Assembly (NCBI GenBank): GCA_002454505.1
Contig: DKJA01000036.1
Coordinates: 49,292-71,022 of the forward strand
From: Oxalobacteraceae bacterium UBA6704
GTDB taxonomy: Bacteria > Pseudomonadota > Gammaproteobacteria > Burkholderiales > Burkholderiaceae_D
Reading direction: 5' to 3'
DNA length: 21,731 bases
Position 1 is the stretch's first letter. The number at the start of each line of letters is the position of its first letter. The position numbers were made by a program, and so were the translations under genes. Below, in pieces: positions 8,664-16,513 of the stretch. Below the pieces are notes generated by a model. The model ran no database searches and was not told where the DNA came from. It saw only the letters and a list, made by a program, of their open reading frames with translations.

Positions 8664-9946
8664 TGGCTACTGTCGACAATCCGGCCGACTTTCCCGCCGC
8701 CGCGCAGCCACTGACGGCGCCATTGAAAATCCTGCACGTGCTGGATCATTCGATCCCGCTGCACAGCGGCTACACGTTCCGCACGCGTTCGATCCTGCAG
8801 CAGCAGCGCGCGCTGGGCTGGGACACGCACCACATCACCAGCCCGAAACACGGCATCGAAGCGAAAACCGCCGCGGTGGATGAAACGGTCGATGGCCTGC
8901 ACTTCTTCCGCACCGAGCCGGCCGATGGTGCCATTGCGCGCCTGCCGGTGCTGAACCAGCTGGCCGTCATCGACCGGCTGGCCGCGCGCCTGCTGCAGGT
9001 GGCGCAGCAGCTGCGGCCGGATGTTCTGCATGCACACTCGCCGGCGCTGAACGCCGTCGCCGCGCTGCGCGTGGGGCGCAAATTGGGCATCCCCGTCGTG
9101 TATGAAATCCGTGCGTTCTGGGAAGACGCCGCCGTCGATCACGGCACCAGCCGCGAATGGGGCCTGCGCTACCGGCTGACACGGGCCATGGAAACCTGGG
9201 CGCTGAAGAATGTCGATGCCGCCACGACGATCTGCGAAGGCCTGCGCAGCGAGATCGCGGGGCGCGGCATCCCGGCGCAGAAGATCACCGTGATCCCGAA
9301 TGCCGTCGATATCGCCGACTTTTCCGTCGACGGCCAGCGCGACGAAGCGCTGGCGCGCGACCTGGGGCTGGAAGGCAGGACCGTCATCGGCTTCATCGGT
9401 TCGTTCTATGCCTATGAGGGGCTGAACGTGCTGCTCGACGCGCTGCCGGCGATCCTCGTGCGCCGTCCCGAAACGCGCGTGCTGCTGGTCGGCGGCGGCC
9501 CGCAGGAAGCATCGCTGCGCGCGCAGGCGAAGGCATTGGGCATCGAAGGCCAGGTGGTCTTCACTGGCCGCGTGCCGCACAGCGAAGTGCAGCGCTACTA
9601 CAACCTGGTGGACGTGCTGTGCTATCCGCGGCTGAAGATGCGGCTGACGGACCTCGTCACGCCGCTGAAACCGCTGGAGGCGATGGCGCAGGGCCGGCTG
9701 CTGGCCGCGTCCGACGTGGGCGGCCACCGCGAGCTGATCGAAGACGGCGTCACCGGCGTGCTGTTTGCCGCGGGTGACGCCGATGCGCTGGCGCGCAAGG
9801 TGCTGGCGCTGCTGGATGCGCCGCAATCGTGGCCGCAGCTGCGCGCGCAGGGCCGCGCCTTCGTGGAGGCCGAACGCAACTGGGCCGCCAGCGTGGCGCG
9901 CTACCGCAAGGTCTACGGCGGCATCGTCACGCGGGTGCAGCCATGA
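8663..9946 (+). CDS. XrtA-associated glycosyltransferase, stp3/Daro_2409 type (GT4)
   Basis: Predicted cytoplasmic GT-B sugar transferase of the exopolysaccharide pathway. The 427-residue protein has the N-terminal DHSIPLHSGYTFRTRSIL (about 28-45) of the exosortase A-associated Daro_2409 glycosyltransferase family (TIGR04063 as remembered). It then has ITVIPNAVD in the linker, FIGSFYAYEGLNVLLDAL opening the donor domain, and LVTPLKPLEAMAQG with K336 and E339. The ATG at 8663 overlaps the amidotransferase stop by one base (TGATG). GTG 8660 is an alternative and is 9 bases from AGGAAGGA (8643-8650). The gene ends in an ATGA overlap. Donor and linkage are unknown. Confidence 0.9.
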   Translation: MATVDNPADFPAAAQPLTAPLKILHVLDHSIPLHSGYTFRTRSILQQQRALGWDTHHITSPKHGIEAKTAAVDETVDGLHFFRTEPADGAIARLPVLNQLAVIDRLAARLLQVAQQLRPDVLHAHSPALNAVAALRVGRKLGIPVVYEIRAFWEDAAVDHGTSREWGLRYRLTRAMETWALKNVDAATTICEGLRSEIAGRGIPAQKITVIPNAVDIADFSVDGQRDEALARDLGLEGRTVIGFIGSFYAYEGLNVLLDALPAILVRRPETRVLLVGGGPQEASLRAQAKALGIEGQVVFTGRVPHSEVQRYYNLVDVLCYPRLKMRLTDLVTPLKPLEAMAQGRLLAASDVGGHRELIEDGVTGVLFAAGDADALARKVLALLDAPQSWPQLRAQGRAFVEAERNWAASVARYRKVYGGIVTRVQP

Positions 9947-11049
9947 CGCAGCTGTCCATCGGTCTCGTGGGGCCGCTGCCGCCGCCGTCCGGCGGCATGG
10001 CCAACCAGACCTTGCAGCTGGCCGCGCTGCTGCGCGCCGAAGGCGTGCACGTCGAGACGGTGCAGGTGAACGCCGCCTACCGGCCGGCGTGGGCGGGCCG
10101 CATCAAGGGCGTGCGCGCGCTGGTCCGGCTGCTGCCGTATTTCGCCGCGCTGTGGCGCACCGCCGGCCGCGTGCAGCTGTTCCACGTGATGGCCAATTCC
10201 GGCTGGTCGTGGCATCTGTTTGCCGCGCCGGCCATCTGGATCGCGCGGCTGCGCGGCAAGCCTGTCGTCATCAACTACCGGGGCGGCGAGGCGGACGGTT
10301 TCCTGGCCCGCGCGCGGCGCTGGGTACGCCCGAGCATGCGCCGCGCGGATGCCGTCATCGTGCCGTCCGGCTTCCTCGAAGCGGTGTTCGGCCGGCACGG
10401 CTACGCCACGCAGGTGGTGCCGAACATCGTCAACCTGGAACGCTTTTCGTCCGACCGCGCCGCAGGCCACGATGCCGGCCCGCGGCTGCTGGTGGCGCGC
10501 AACCTGGAACCGATCTACGACAATGCCACCGCACTGCGCGCCTTTGCGCTGGTACGCGAACGGCATCCTTCCGCCACGCTGGTGATCGCCGGTTCCGGCC
10601 CGCTGCGCGCCGAACTGGAAGCGCTGGCCGCGCAGCTGGACATCGCCGCTGCCGTGACCTTCACGGGCCGGGTCGACAATGCCGGCATGGCCGCGCTGTA
10701 CCGCAATGCCGACGCCATGCTGAACTGCAGCCTCGTCGACAATATGCCGAACTCGGTGCTGGAGGCGCTGGCCTGCGGCGTGCCGGTCGTCAGCACGAAC
10801 GTGGGTGGCGTGCCTTATCTGGTGGAAGACGGCAGCACGGCCTTGCTGGTGCCGCCGCAGGCGCCGCGCGCAATGGCCGACGCCGTCCTGCGCCTGGCCG
10901 CCGAGCCGGCACTGGCCGCACGCCTGCGCGATGCGGGCCTGCGCCAGGTGCAGCAGTACACGTGGGCCAGCGTGCGTCCGCGGCTGTTTGCCGTCTACCA
11001 GGATGTGCTGGCCGCCCGCCGCGGCACGCCGGCAGTGAGCCAGCCATGA
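9943..11049 (+). CDS. GT4 family glycosyltransferase
   Basis: Fourth glycosyltransferase of the operon, 368 residues, GT-B fold. The N-terminal glycine-rich loop is GPLPPPSGGMANQT (about 10-23). The donor half shows LVIAGSGPL, VTFTGRVDNAGMAALY and SLVDNMPNSVLEALACGVPVV. In the usual EX7E motif the first acid is aspartate (D266) and the second is E274, a variant known from other GT4 enzymes with a DNxPNxVLEAL pattern. There is no signal peptide; short hydrophobic stretches around 55-100 may touch the membrane. ATGA overlaps on both sides place it firmly in the operon. It is not one of the stp1-3 families, so it may reflect the strain-specific sugar composition. Confidence 0.88.
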   Translation: MTQLSIGLVGPLPPPSGGMANQTLQLAALLRAEGVHVETVQVNAAYRPAWAGRIKGVRALVRLLPYFAALWRTAGRVQLFHVMANSGWSWHLFAAPAIWIARLRGKPVVINYRGGEADGFLARARRWVRPSMRRADAVIVPSGFLEAVFGRHGYATQVVPNIVNLERFSSDRAAGHDAGPRLLVARNLEPIYDNATALRAFALVRERHPSATLVIAGSGPLRAELEALAAQLDIAAAVTFTGRVDNAGMAALYRNADAMLNCSLVDNMPNSVLEALACGVPVVSTNVGGVPYLVEDGSTALLVPPQAPRAMADAVLRLAAEPALAARLRDAGLRQVQQYTWASVRPRLFAVYQDVLAARRGTPAVSQP

Positions 11050-12455
11050 ATGCGCCTTACCGCCCGGCGCCGTACACGGCGCTCGTCACCAACCTGATCT
11101 TCCCGCTGCACGAGCGCGTCAAGCAGCACAGCAGCGTGGCCGTGCGCAAGCAGCTGGAGCAATCGCAGTACTGGCCGGAAGAGCGTCTGCGCGACCTGCA
11201 GCTGGCGCGGCTGCGCCGCCTGCTGGTGCGTGCCGGCACCGCGGTGCCGTATTTCCGCGAGCTGTTTGCCACGCTGGACTTCGATCCGCAGCGCGACCTG
11301 CAGTCGCTGGCCGACCTGCAGCGGCTGCCGCTGATGGACAAGGCGATCATCCGCGCCAATGCCGAACGGCTGAAGGCGGACGACGCGGTGGGCCTGGCCC
11401 GCTTCAACACGGGCGGCTCCAGCGGCGAACCGCTGATCTTCCATATCGGCCGCGAGCGCGTCAGCCACGACGTGGCGGCCAAGTGGCGCGCCACGCGGTG
11501 GTGGAACGTCGATATCGGCGATCCGGAAATCGTCGTGTGGGGCTCGCCCATCGAACTGGGCGCGCAGGACCGCGTGCGGGCGCTGCGCGACCGGCTGCTG
11601 CGCACGCAGCTGCTGCCGGCCTTCGAGATGTCCGATGCGAAGCTGGACGGCTTCGTCGAGCGCATCCGTGCGCACCGGCCCCGCATGCTGTTCGGCTATC
11701 CGTCGGCGCTGTCGCACATTGCCCGCCACGCCCGCGCCAAGGGCCAGCGGATGGACGACCTGGGCATCCGCGTCGCCTTCGTCACGTCCGAGCGGCTGTA
11801 CGACGAGCAGCGCGCGCAGATCTCGGCCACCTTCGGCTGCCCCGTCGCCAACGGCTACGGCGGCCGCGATGCCGGCTTCATCGCCCACCAGTGCCCGGCC
11901 GGCGGCATGCACATCACCGCCGAAGACATCATCGTCGAGATCCTCGACCCGGACGGCCGGCCCGTGCCGCGCGGGGAGTCCGGCGAGATCGTCGTCACGC
12001 ACCTGGCCACCGGCGACTTCCCGTTCGTGCGCTACCGCACCGGCGACATCGGCGTGCTGGGCAAGGACGCCTGCAGCTGCGGGCGCGGTTTGCCGCTGCT
12101 GCAGGAGATCCAGGGCCGCAGCACCGACTTCCTCGTCGCGCGGGATGGCACGGTGATGCATGGCCTGGCGCTGGTGTACATCCTGCGCGACCTGCCGCAG
12201 GTGAAGGGCTTCAAGATTTGCCAGGAAAGCCTGGACCTGACGCGCGTGCAGGTGGTGCTGGAAGCGCCGCTGGACGAGCCGCTGCGCCGCCATATCGAAC
12301 AGGGCTTCCGCGCCCGGCTGGGTGCCGGCGTCGCCGTCGAGGTCGAGCAGGTCGACGACATCGCGCCGGAAAAATCCGGCAAGTTCCGCTACGTGGTCAG
12401 CAAGGTCGCCAGTCAGGCCGCCAGCCATGTCGCCGCGGGGAGCCCGGCGGCATGA
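11046..12455 (+). CDS. CapK/PaaK-like adenylate-forming enzyme
   Basis: Member of the phenylacetate-CoA ligase/CapK branch of the ANL superfamily, 469 residues, cytoplasmic. The nucleotide loop is TGGSSGEP (122-129). Further core motifs are FGYPSALSHIA, VTSERLYDEQ, NGYGGRDAGFIAHQCP and the hinge-side FVRYRTGDIG (Y330, D334). A cysteine pair, CSCGR, follows at about 345-349, then the C-terminal lid ends with APEKSGKFRYVVSK. Relatives activate aryl or acyl acids with ATP; CapK-like members occur in capsule loci with unproven substrates. Its place between a glycosyltransferase and the polymerase/ligase suggests activation of a non-sugar decoration. The substrate is unknown, and it overlaps both neighbours by 4 bases. 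Confidence 0.87.
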   Translation: MNAPYRPAPYTALVTNLIFPLHERVKQHSSVAVRKQLEQSQYWPEERLRDLQLARLRRLLVRAGTAVPYFRELFATLDFDPQRDLQSLADLQRLPLMDKAIIRANAERLKADDAVGLARFNTGGSSGEPLIFHIGRERVSHDVAAKWRATRWWNVDIGDPEIVVWGSPIELGAQDRVRALRDRLLRTQLLPAFEMSDAKLDGFVERIRAHRPRMLFGYPSALSHIARHARAKGQRMDDLGIRVAFVTSERLYDEQRAQISATFGCPVANGYGGRDAGFIAHQCPAGGMHITAEDIIVEILDPDGRPVPRGESGEIVVTHLATGDFPFVRYRTGDIGVLGKDACSCGRGLPLLQEIQGRSTDFLVARDGTVMHGLALVYILRDLPQVKGFKICQESLDLTRVQVVLEAPLDEPLRRHIEQGFRARLGAGVAVEVEQVDDIAPEKSGKFRYVVSKVASQAASHVAAGSPAA

Positions 12456-13774
12456 GGGACGTGATCGTCACGCTGCTGGTGTTCGCTTCGCTGCCGTACA
12501 TCTTCAAGCGCCCGTCCTTCGGGATGGTGATGTGGATCTGGATCAGCGTGATGAATCCCCACTCGCAGGGCTGGGGCTTCGCGCGCGACTTCCCGTTTGC
12601 CGCGATCATCGCCGCCACCACCGTGGCCGCGATGGTCACCAACCGGCACCGGCGCTACCGGCTGCCGCTGACACCCGTCACCGCCACCTTTTTGCTGTTC
12701 GTCGCGTGGATGTGCGTCACGTCGGTGTTTGCCATCCACCCGGACCAGGTGTCCACGCAGCTGATCAAGGTGCTGAAGATCATGGGCATGACGCTTGTCG
12801 TGCTGATGCTGGTGCGCAAACGGCTGCACGTGGAATGGCTGGTCTGGACGGTCGTCGTGTCGATCGGCTTCTACGGCGTCAAGGGCGGCATCTTCACGGT
12901 GCGCAGCGGCGGCCAGTACCGCGTGTGGGGGCCCATCGGCACCTTCATCGACGGGAACAACGAGATCGCGCTGGCGCTGGTGATGACGATCCCGCTGATG
13001 CTGTACCTGTACGGCCTGATCCCGAACAAGTGGGGCAGGCGCGCGATGATCGCGTCGATGCTGCTGTGCGCGCTGGCGTCGCTGGCGTCGTATTCGCGCG
13101 GCGCGGCGATCGCGATGGCGGCGATGCTGACGTTCCTGTGGCTGAAGAGCCGCAACAAGGCGATGATCGGCATCCTGCTGGCCTGCTGCGTGCCGTTCGC
13201 GCTGATCTTCATGCCCGACCAGTGGCACGAGCGGATCGACACGATCAACGAATACGAGCAGGACCAGTCGGCAATGGGCCGCATCAACGCGTGGCGCATG
13301 GCGTTCAACCTGGCCAACGACCGGCCGATGGGCGGCGGCTTCGAGATCTACGATCCGGACGTGTTCCAGATGTATGCGCCGATCCCGGAAGACGTGCATG
13401 CCGCGCACAGCATCTACTTCCAGGTGCTGGGCGAGCATGGCTGGCCGGGCCTCGTCATCTACCTGGTGCTGGGCGTGCTGACGTGGCGCACGGGCTCGTG
13501 GATCATCCGCAACGCCGAGCCTTACCGCGAACTGGAATGGGCCGGCAACCTGGCCCGAATGATCCAGGTCAGCCTGCTGGGCTTCGCCGTCGGCGGCGCC
13601 TTCCTCAGCCTGGCGTATTTCGACGTGCCGTATTACCTGATGGCGGCGATGATCGCCACCCGCCTGATCATCGAGCGGGAAAGGCTGGCCCTGAAGCCGC
13701 TCGCGAAGCGCAATCCGATGGCCCCCGAGCCGCTCGATGAAACCGAAGAAGAGATCCGTCATGACCATGCCTGA
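12452..13774 (+). CDS. Exosortase A-associated O-antigen ligase/Wzy-like membrane protein
   Basis: Polytopic inner-membrane protein of 440 residues, probably polymerising or ligating the undecaprenyl-linked polysaccharide on the periplasmic side. About ten hydrophobic segments are seen (for example near 5-18, 48-62, 75-94, 108-121, 128-145, 170-190, 198-212, 236-254, 330-345). A large hydrophilic loop at about 255-328 carries GRINAWRMAFNLANDRPMGG and AHSIYFQVLGEHG, which mark the Wzy_C/O-ligase superfamily and fit the exosortase A O-ligase family (TIGR03097 as remembered). The substrate could be polysaccharide or glycoprotein. The last 25 residues are strongly charged and cytoplasmic. The 3' end overlaps the next gene by 14 bases. 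Confidence 0.9.
   Translation: MRDVIVTLLVFASLPYIFKRPSFGMVMWIWISVMNPHSQGWGFARDFPFAAIIAATTVAAMVTNRHRRYRLPLTPVTATFLLFVAWMCVTSVFAIHPDQVSTQLIKVLKIMGMTLVVLMLVRKRLHVEWLVWTVVVSIGFYGVKGGIFTVRSGGQYRVWGPIGTFIDGNNEIALALVMTIPLMLYLYGLIPNKWGRRAMIASMLLCALASLASYSRGAAIAMAAMLTFLWLKSRNKAMIGILLACCVPFALIFMPDQWHERIDTINEYEQDQSAMGRINAWRMAFNLANDRPMGGGFEIYDPDVFQMYAPIPEDVHAAHSIYFQVLGEHGWPGLVIYLVLGVLTWRTGSWIIRNAEPYRELEWAGNLARMIQVSLLGFAVGGAFLSLAYFDVPYYLMAAMIATRLIIERERLALKPLAKRNPMAPEPLDETEEEIRHDHA
13745..13753 (+). promoter_or_regulatory. Ribosome binding site of the second deacetylase
   Basis: The purine run GAAGAAGAG ends 7 bases before ATG 13761 and lies inside the preceding coding region. It favours 13761 over the in-frame ATGs at 13737 and 13767. 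Confidence 0.5.
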
Positions 13775-14762
13775 CCAGGGGCGCCGCCGCGACGGCGGCG
13801 CGCCGCTGCTGGAAAAAAGCGTGCTGTCGCTGCTGTCGCCGGGCGGCCGGCGCGGCCTGTCGATCCTGATCTACCACCGCGTGCTGCCGCAGAAGGACCC
13901 GCTGTTCCCCGGCGAAGTCGACCGCACCGAGTTCTCCGCCCAGATGGCGCTGGTGAAATCGCGCTTCCATGTGCTGCCGTTGCTGGAAGCGGTGCGCCGC
14001 ACGAAGGACGGCACGCTGCCGCCGCGCGCCGCCGCGATCACGTTTGATGACGGTTATGCGGACAACGCCGAAGTGGCGCTGCCCGTGCTGCAGCAGCACG
14101 GCGTGAATGCCACGTTCTTCGTTGCCACCGGTTTCCTGAATGGCGGCCGGATGTGGAACGACAGCGTCATCGAACTGGTGCGCCATGCGCCGGCCGGCGT
14201 GCTCGATGCCACAGCGCTGGGCCTGGGCGCGCATCCGCTGCAGTCGATCGGCGACCGCCAGCGCGCCATCCCCGCGCTGATCGGCCAGCTGAAATACCTG
14301 CCGATGGCCGAACGGCTCGCCATGGTGGAACGCCTGGTCGCGCTGGTTGGCGTGGCGCTGCCGGCCGACCTGATGATGACCGATGGGCAGGTGCGCAAGC
14401 TGCATGCCGCCGGCATGGGCATCGGCGCGCACACGGTGAACCACCCGATCCTGGCGCGGCTGCCCGATGCGCAGGCGCGCGACGAAATCGCCCGGGGCAA
14501 GCTGGCGCTGGAAGACATCATCGGCGCCACGGTGCCGCTGTTTGCCTACCCGAACGGCAAGCCGGGCGAGGATTACGCGGCGCGCCACGTGGCGATGGCG
14601 CGCGAACTGCGCTTCGAAGGCGCCGTGTCGACCGCCTGGGGCAGCAGCCGCGGCAAGCCGGACCCGTTCCAGCTGCCCCGCTTCACGCCCTGGGACCGCA
14701 GCCGGCTGCGTTTCCTCCTGCGCCTGGCGCGTAACCTCACCACCGGCGCGCAGCTGGCATAA
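13761..14762 (+). CDS. Second polysaccharide deacetylase (NodB/CE4 fold)
   Basis: Predicted carbohydrate esterase 4 deacetylase, 333 residues, distinct from the one at 821. Motif 1 is TFDDGYADN (D96, D97) and the metal histidines are in HTVNHP (H224, H228). FAYPNGKPGE lies at about 261-270 and FQLPRF near the end. ILIYHRVLP (about 36-43) before the catalytic domain is common in PgaB-like and exopolysaccharide deacetylases. The 120-residue insertion between motifs 1 and 2 is the usual long form. No signal peptide is evident, so it is probably cytoplasmic or peripheral. It sits between the O-ligase and the flippase and overlaps the former by 14 bases. Why the operon needs two deacetylases is unknown; they may act on different residues or stages. 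Confidence 0.9.
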   Translation: MTMPDQGRRRDGGAPLLEKSVLSLLSPGGRRGLSILIYHRVLPQKDPLFPGEVDRTEFSAQMALVKSRFHVLPLLEAVRRTKDGTLPPRAAAITFDDGYADNAEVALPVLQQHGVNATFFVATGFLNGGRMWNDSVIELVRHAPAGVLDATALGLGAHPLQSIGDRQRAIPALIGQLKYLPMAERLAMVERLVALVGVALPADLMMTDGQVRKLHAAGMGIGAHTVNHPILARLPDAQARDEIARGKLALEDIIGATVPLFAYPNGKPGEDYAARHVAMARELRFEGAVSTAWGSSRGKPDPFQLPRFTPWDRSRLRFLLRLARNLTTGAQLA

Positions 14763-14777
14763 AGAGCAGAACCCCGC

Positions 14778-16226
14778 ATGTCATTGAAGAAGGATGTCCT
14801 GCACGGACTGAAGTGGATGGCCGGCGCCAAGTTCGCCAGCCAGATCGTCACCTGGGCCATCACGATCGTCGTGATGCGCATGCTCACGCCCGGCGACTAC
14901 GGCCTGATGGCGATGGCCACCGTGTTCCTGGCCTGGTGCGCGATGTTCGTCGAGATGGGGCTGGCGCCCGCGCTGGTGCAGGCCAAGGAAGTGTCCACCG
15001 AGCGCTTGCGGCAGGCCTACGGCATTTTCGTGCTGGTCAATTTCGCCCTCGTGGTGGTGCTGGTCGCCGGTGCGCCGCTGATGGCGCGTTTCTTCGACGA
15101 TCCGGCGCTGACGCTGCTGATCCGCGTGCTGGCGCTGCAGTTCGTCATCGCGCCGTTCGGCCTCGTGCCGGAAGTGCTGCTGCAGCGGGGCCTGAACTTC
15201 CGCGCCCGTTCGCTGCTGGACCTGACGCAGGCCGTCGCCACCAGCGTCGCCACGCTGGCGCTGGCCTGGGGCGGCCACGGTGTGTGGTCGCTGGTGATCG
15301 GCACGCTGGTGGGCGCCGTGTGGCGCACCGTCAGCGTCAACTGCGTGGCGCCGTTCCCGCACCTGCCGAAGTTTTCCGTGGACGGCATGCGCAGCCTGCT
15401 GACGTTCGGCGGCAAGGTGTCGGCCTCGCGCTTCCTGTGGTTCGTGTTCTCGCAGGCCGACACGGTGATCATCGGCCGCACGCTGGGAAACGAGATTCTC
15501 GGCGTGTACGCGGTGGCGCTGCACCTGGCCAGCCTGCCCGTGCAGCGCGTGTCGTCCATCCTGAACCAGGTGGCGTTCCCCGCGCTGGCGCGCTACCAGA
15601 ACGACCGCGCCGCCATCGGCCGCCAGTTGCTGCGGGCATTCGAGCTGGTGTCGCTCGTGGCGTTCCCCGTGCTGTGGGGCCTGGCCAGCACGGCCAGCGA
15701 CATCGTGCTGGTGTTCCTGGGCCAGCACTGGGAAGGCGCGATCCTGCCGCTGCGCGTGCTGGCGCTGATCATGCCGTTCCGTACCGTCGTGCAGTTCCTG
15801 CCGGCCGTCACGGATGCCGTCGGCCGGCCGGGCGTCGCGCTGCAGAACGGCATCGTCGCCTGCACGCTGATGCCGCTGGCGTTTTACTTCGGCACGCACT
15901 GGGGCATCTTCGGCGTGGCGATGGCGTGGGCGCTGGTGTATCCCGTCGTCCTGCTGATCAACCTGCACCGGATGCTGGGCGTGATCGGCCTGACGATGCG
16001 CGAAGTGGCGGCGCGGATGCTGCCGGCGATCCTGTCGGCCGCCGTCATGTACGCGGCCGTGCAGGGCACGCACGTGCTGCTGGCCGACCTGGCCGACCGC
16101 CGCATCGCGCTGGCGATCCAGGTGGCTGCCGGCGGCGTCAGCTACCTGCTGGCCAGCTGCCTGCTGAACCGCGCGGCCGTTGCCGACGTGTGGCGGATGG
16201 TGCGCAAGAAGGGACAGCCCGTTTGA
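14778..16226 (+). CDS. Wzx-type lipopolysaccharide/polysaccharide flippase (MOP superfamily)
   Basis: Inner-membrane transporter of 482 residues that should flip the lipid-linked repeat unit to the periplasmic face for the Wzy-like protein. It shows about 12-14 hydrophobic segments along its full length and the N-terminal MSLKKDVLHGLKWMAGAKF pattern of the Polysacc_synt/WzxC-like group. PGDYGLMAMATVFL at about 37-50 and an inner GNEILGVYAVALHLASLP loop at about 238-255 also fit that group. The start is ATG 14778, 15 bases after the deacetylase stop; the only ribosome site is a weak AGAGCAGA. It is the only flippase in the window. The end overlaps the ferredoxin by TTGA. Confidence 0.92.
   Translation: MSLKKDVLHGLKWMAGAKFASQIVTWAITIVVMRMLTPGDYGLMAMATVFLAWCAMFVEMGLAPALVQAKEVSTERLRQAYGIFVLVNFALVVVLVAGAPLMARFFDDPALTLLIRVLALQFVIAPFGLVPEVLLQRGLNFRARSLLDLTQAVATSVATLALAWGGHGVWSLVIGTLVGAVWRTVSVNCVAPFPHLPKFSVDGMRSLLTFGGKVSASRFLWFVFSQADTVIIGRTLGNEILGVYAVALHLASLPVQRVSSILNQVAFPALARYQNDRAAIGRQLLRAFELVSLVAFPVLWGLASTASDIVLVFLGQHWEGAILPLRVLALIMPFRTVVQFLPAVTDAVGRPGVALQNGIVACTLMPLAFYFGTHWGIFGVAMAWALVYPVVLLINLHRMLGVIGLTMREVAARMLPAILSAAVMYAAVQGTHVLLADLADRRIALAIQVAAGGVSYLLASCLLNRAAVADVWRMVRKKGQPV
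16206..16214 (+). promoter_or_regulatory. Ribosome binding site supporting the TTG start of the ferredoxin
   Basis: AAGAAGGGA ends 8 bases before TTG 16223 and lies inside the flippase gene. Later in-frame GTGs at 16232 and 16238 are too far from it. Confidence 0.55.
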
Positions 16227-16513
16227 GCCGGGTGCGCGTGCTGCCGCTCGACGCGACGTTCGACGCGGCACCGGGCGAAACGCTGCTGCAGGCGGCGGAG
16301 CGGGCCGGCATCCGGCTGCCCAGCTCCTGCCGCAACGGCACCTGCCGCACCTGCCTGTGCGGCAGCGACGGCGGCGCCGTGCGCTACCAGGTGGAGTGGC
16401 CGGGCCTGTCGTACGATGAAAAGCTGGCGCACGACGTGCTGCCCTGCGTGGCCGTGCCCGAAGGCGACATCACGCTGACGGTGCCCGCCGCGCGCCGGAT
16501 GCCTCAGGCCTGA
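16223..16513 (+). CDS. Small plant-type [2Fe-2S] ferredoxin
   Basis: A 96-residue electron-transfer protein, probably cytoplasmic. Cysteines C36-x4-C41-x2-C44-x30-C75 form the plant-type [2Fe-2S] pattern in LPSSCRNGTCRTCLCG and LPCVAVP; C46 is an additional cysteine. LLQAAERAGI before the cluster is the usual ferredoxin helix. The preferred start is TTG 16223, giving a TTGA overlap with the flippase and a good upstream ribosome site; GTG 16232 is the alternative. It is the last gene of the operon, and no reductase or oxygenase partner is seen beside it. Its 3' end overlaps the convergent AraC-type gene by 10 bases. Family assignment is secure; its job in this operon is unknown. Confidence 0.85.
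   Translation: MSRVRVLPLDATFDAAPGETLLQAAERAGIRLPSSCRNGTCRTCLCGSDGGAVRYQVEWPGLSYDEKLAHDVLPCVAVPEGDITLTVPAARRMPQA

Noticed and set aside
14813..16222. Long plus-strand frame running into the ferredoxin, suggesting a large fusion protein
   Set aside because: The upstream part is an Arg/Ala/Gly-rich shadow of the flippase gene; only the part from TTG 16223 has ferredoxin sequence.
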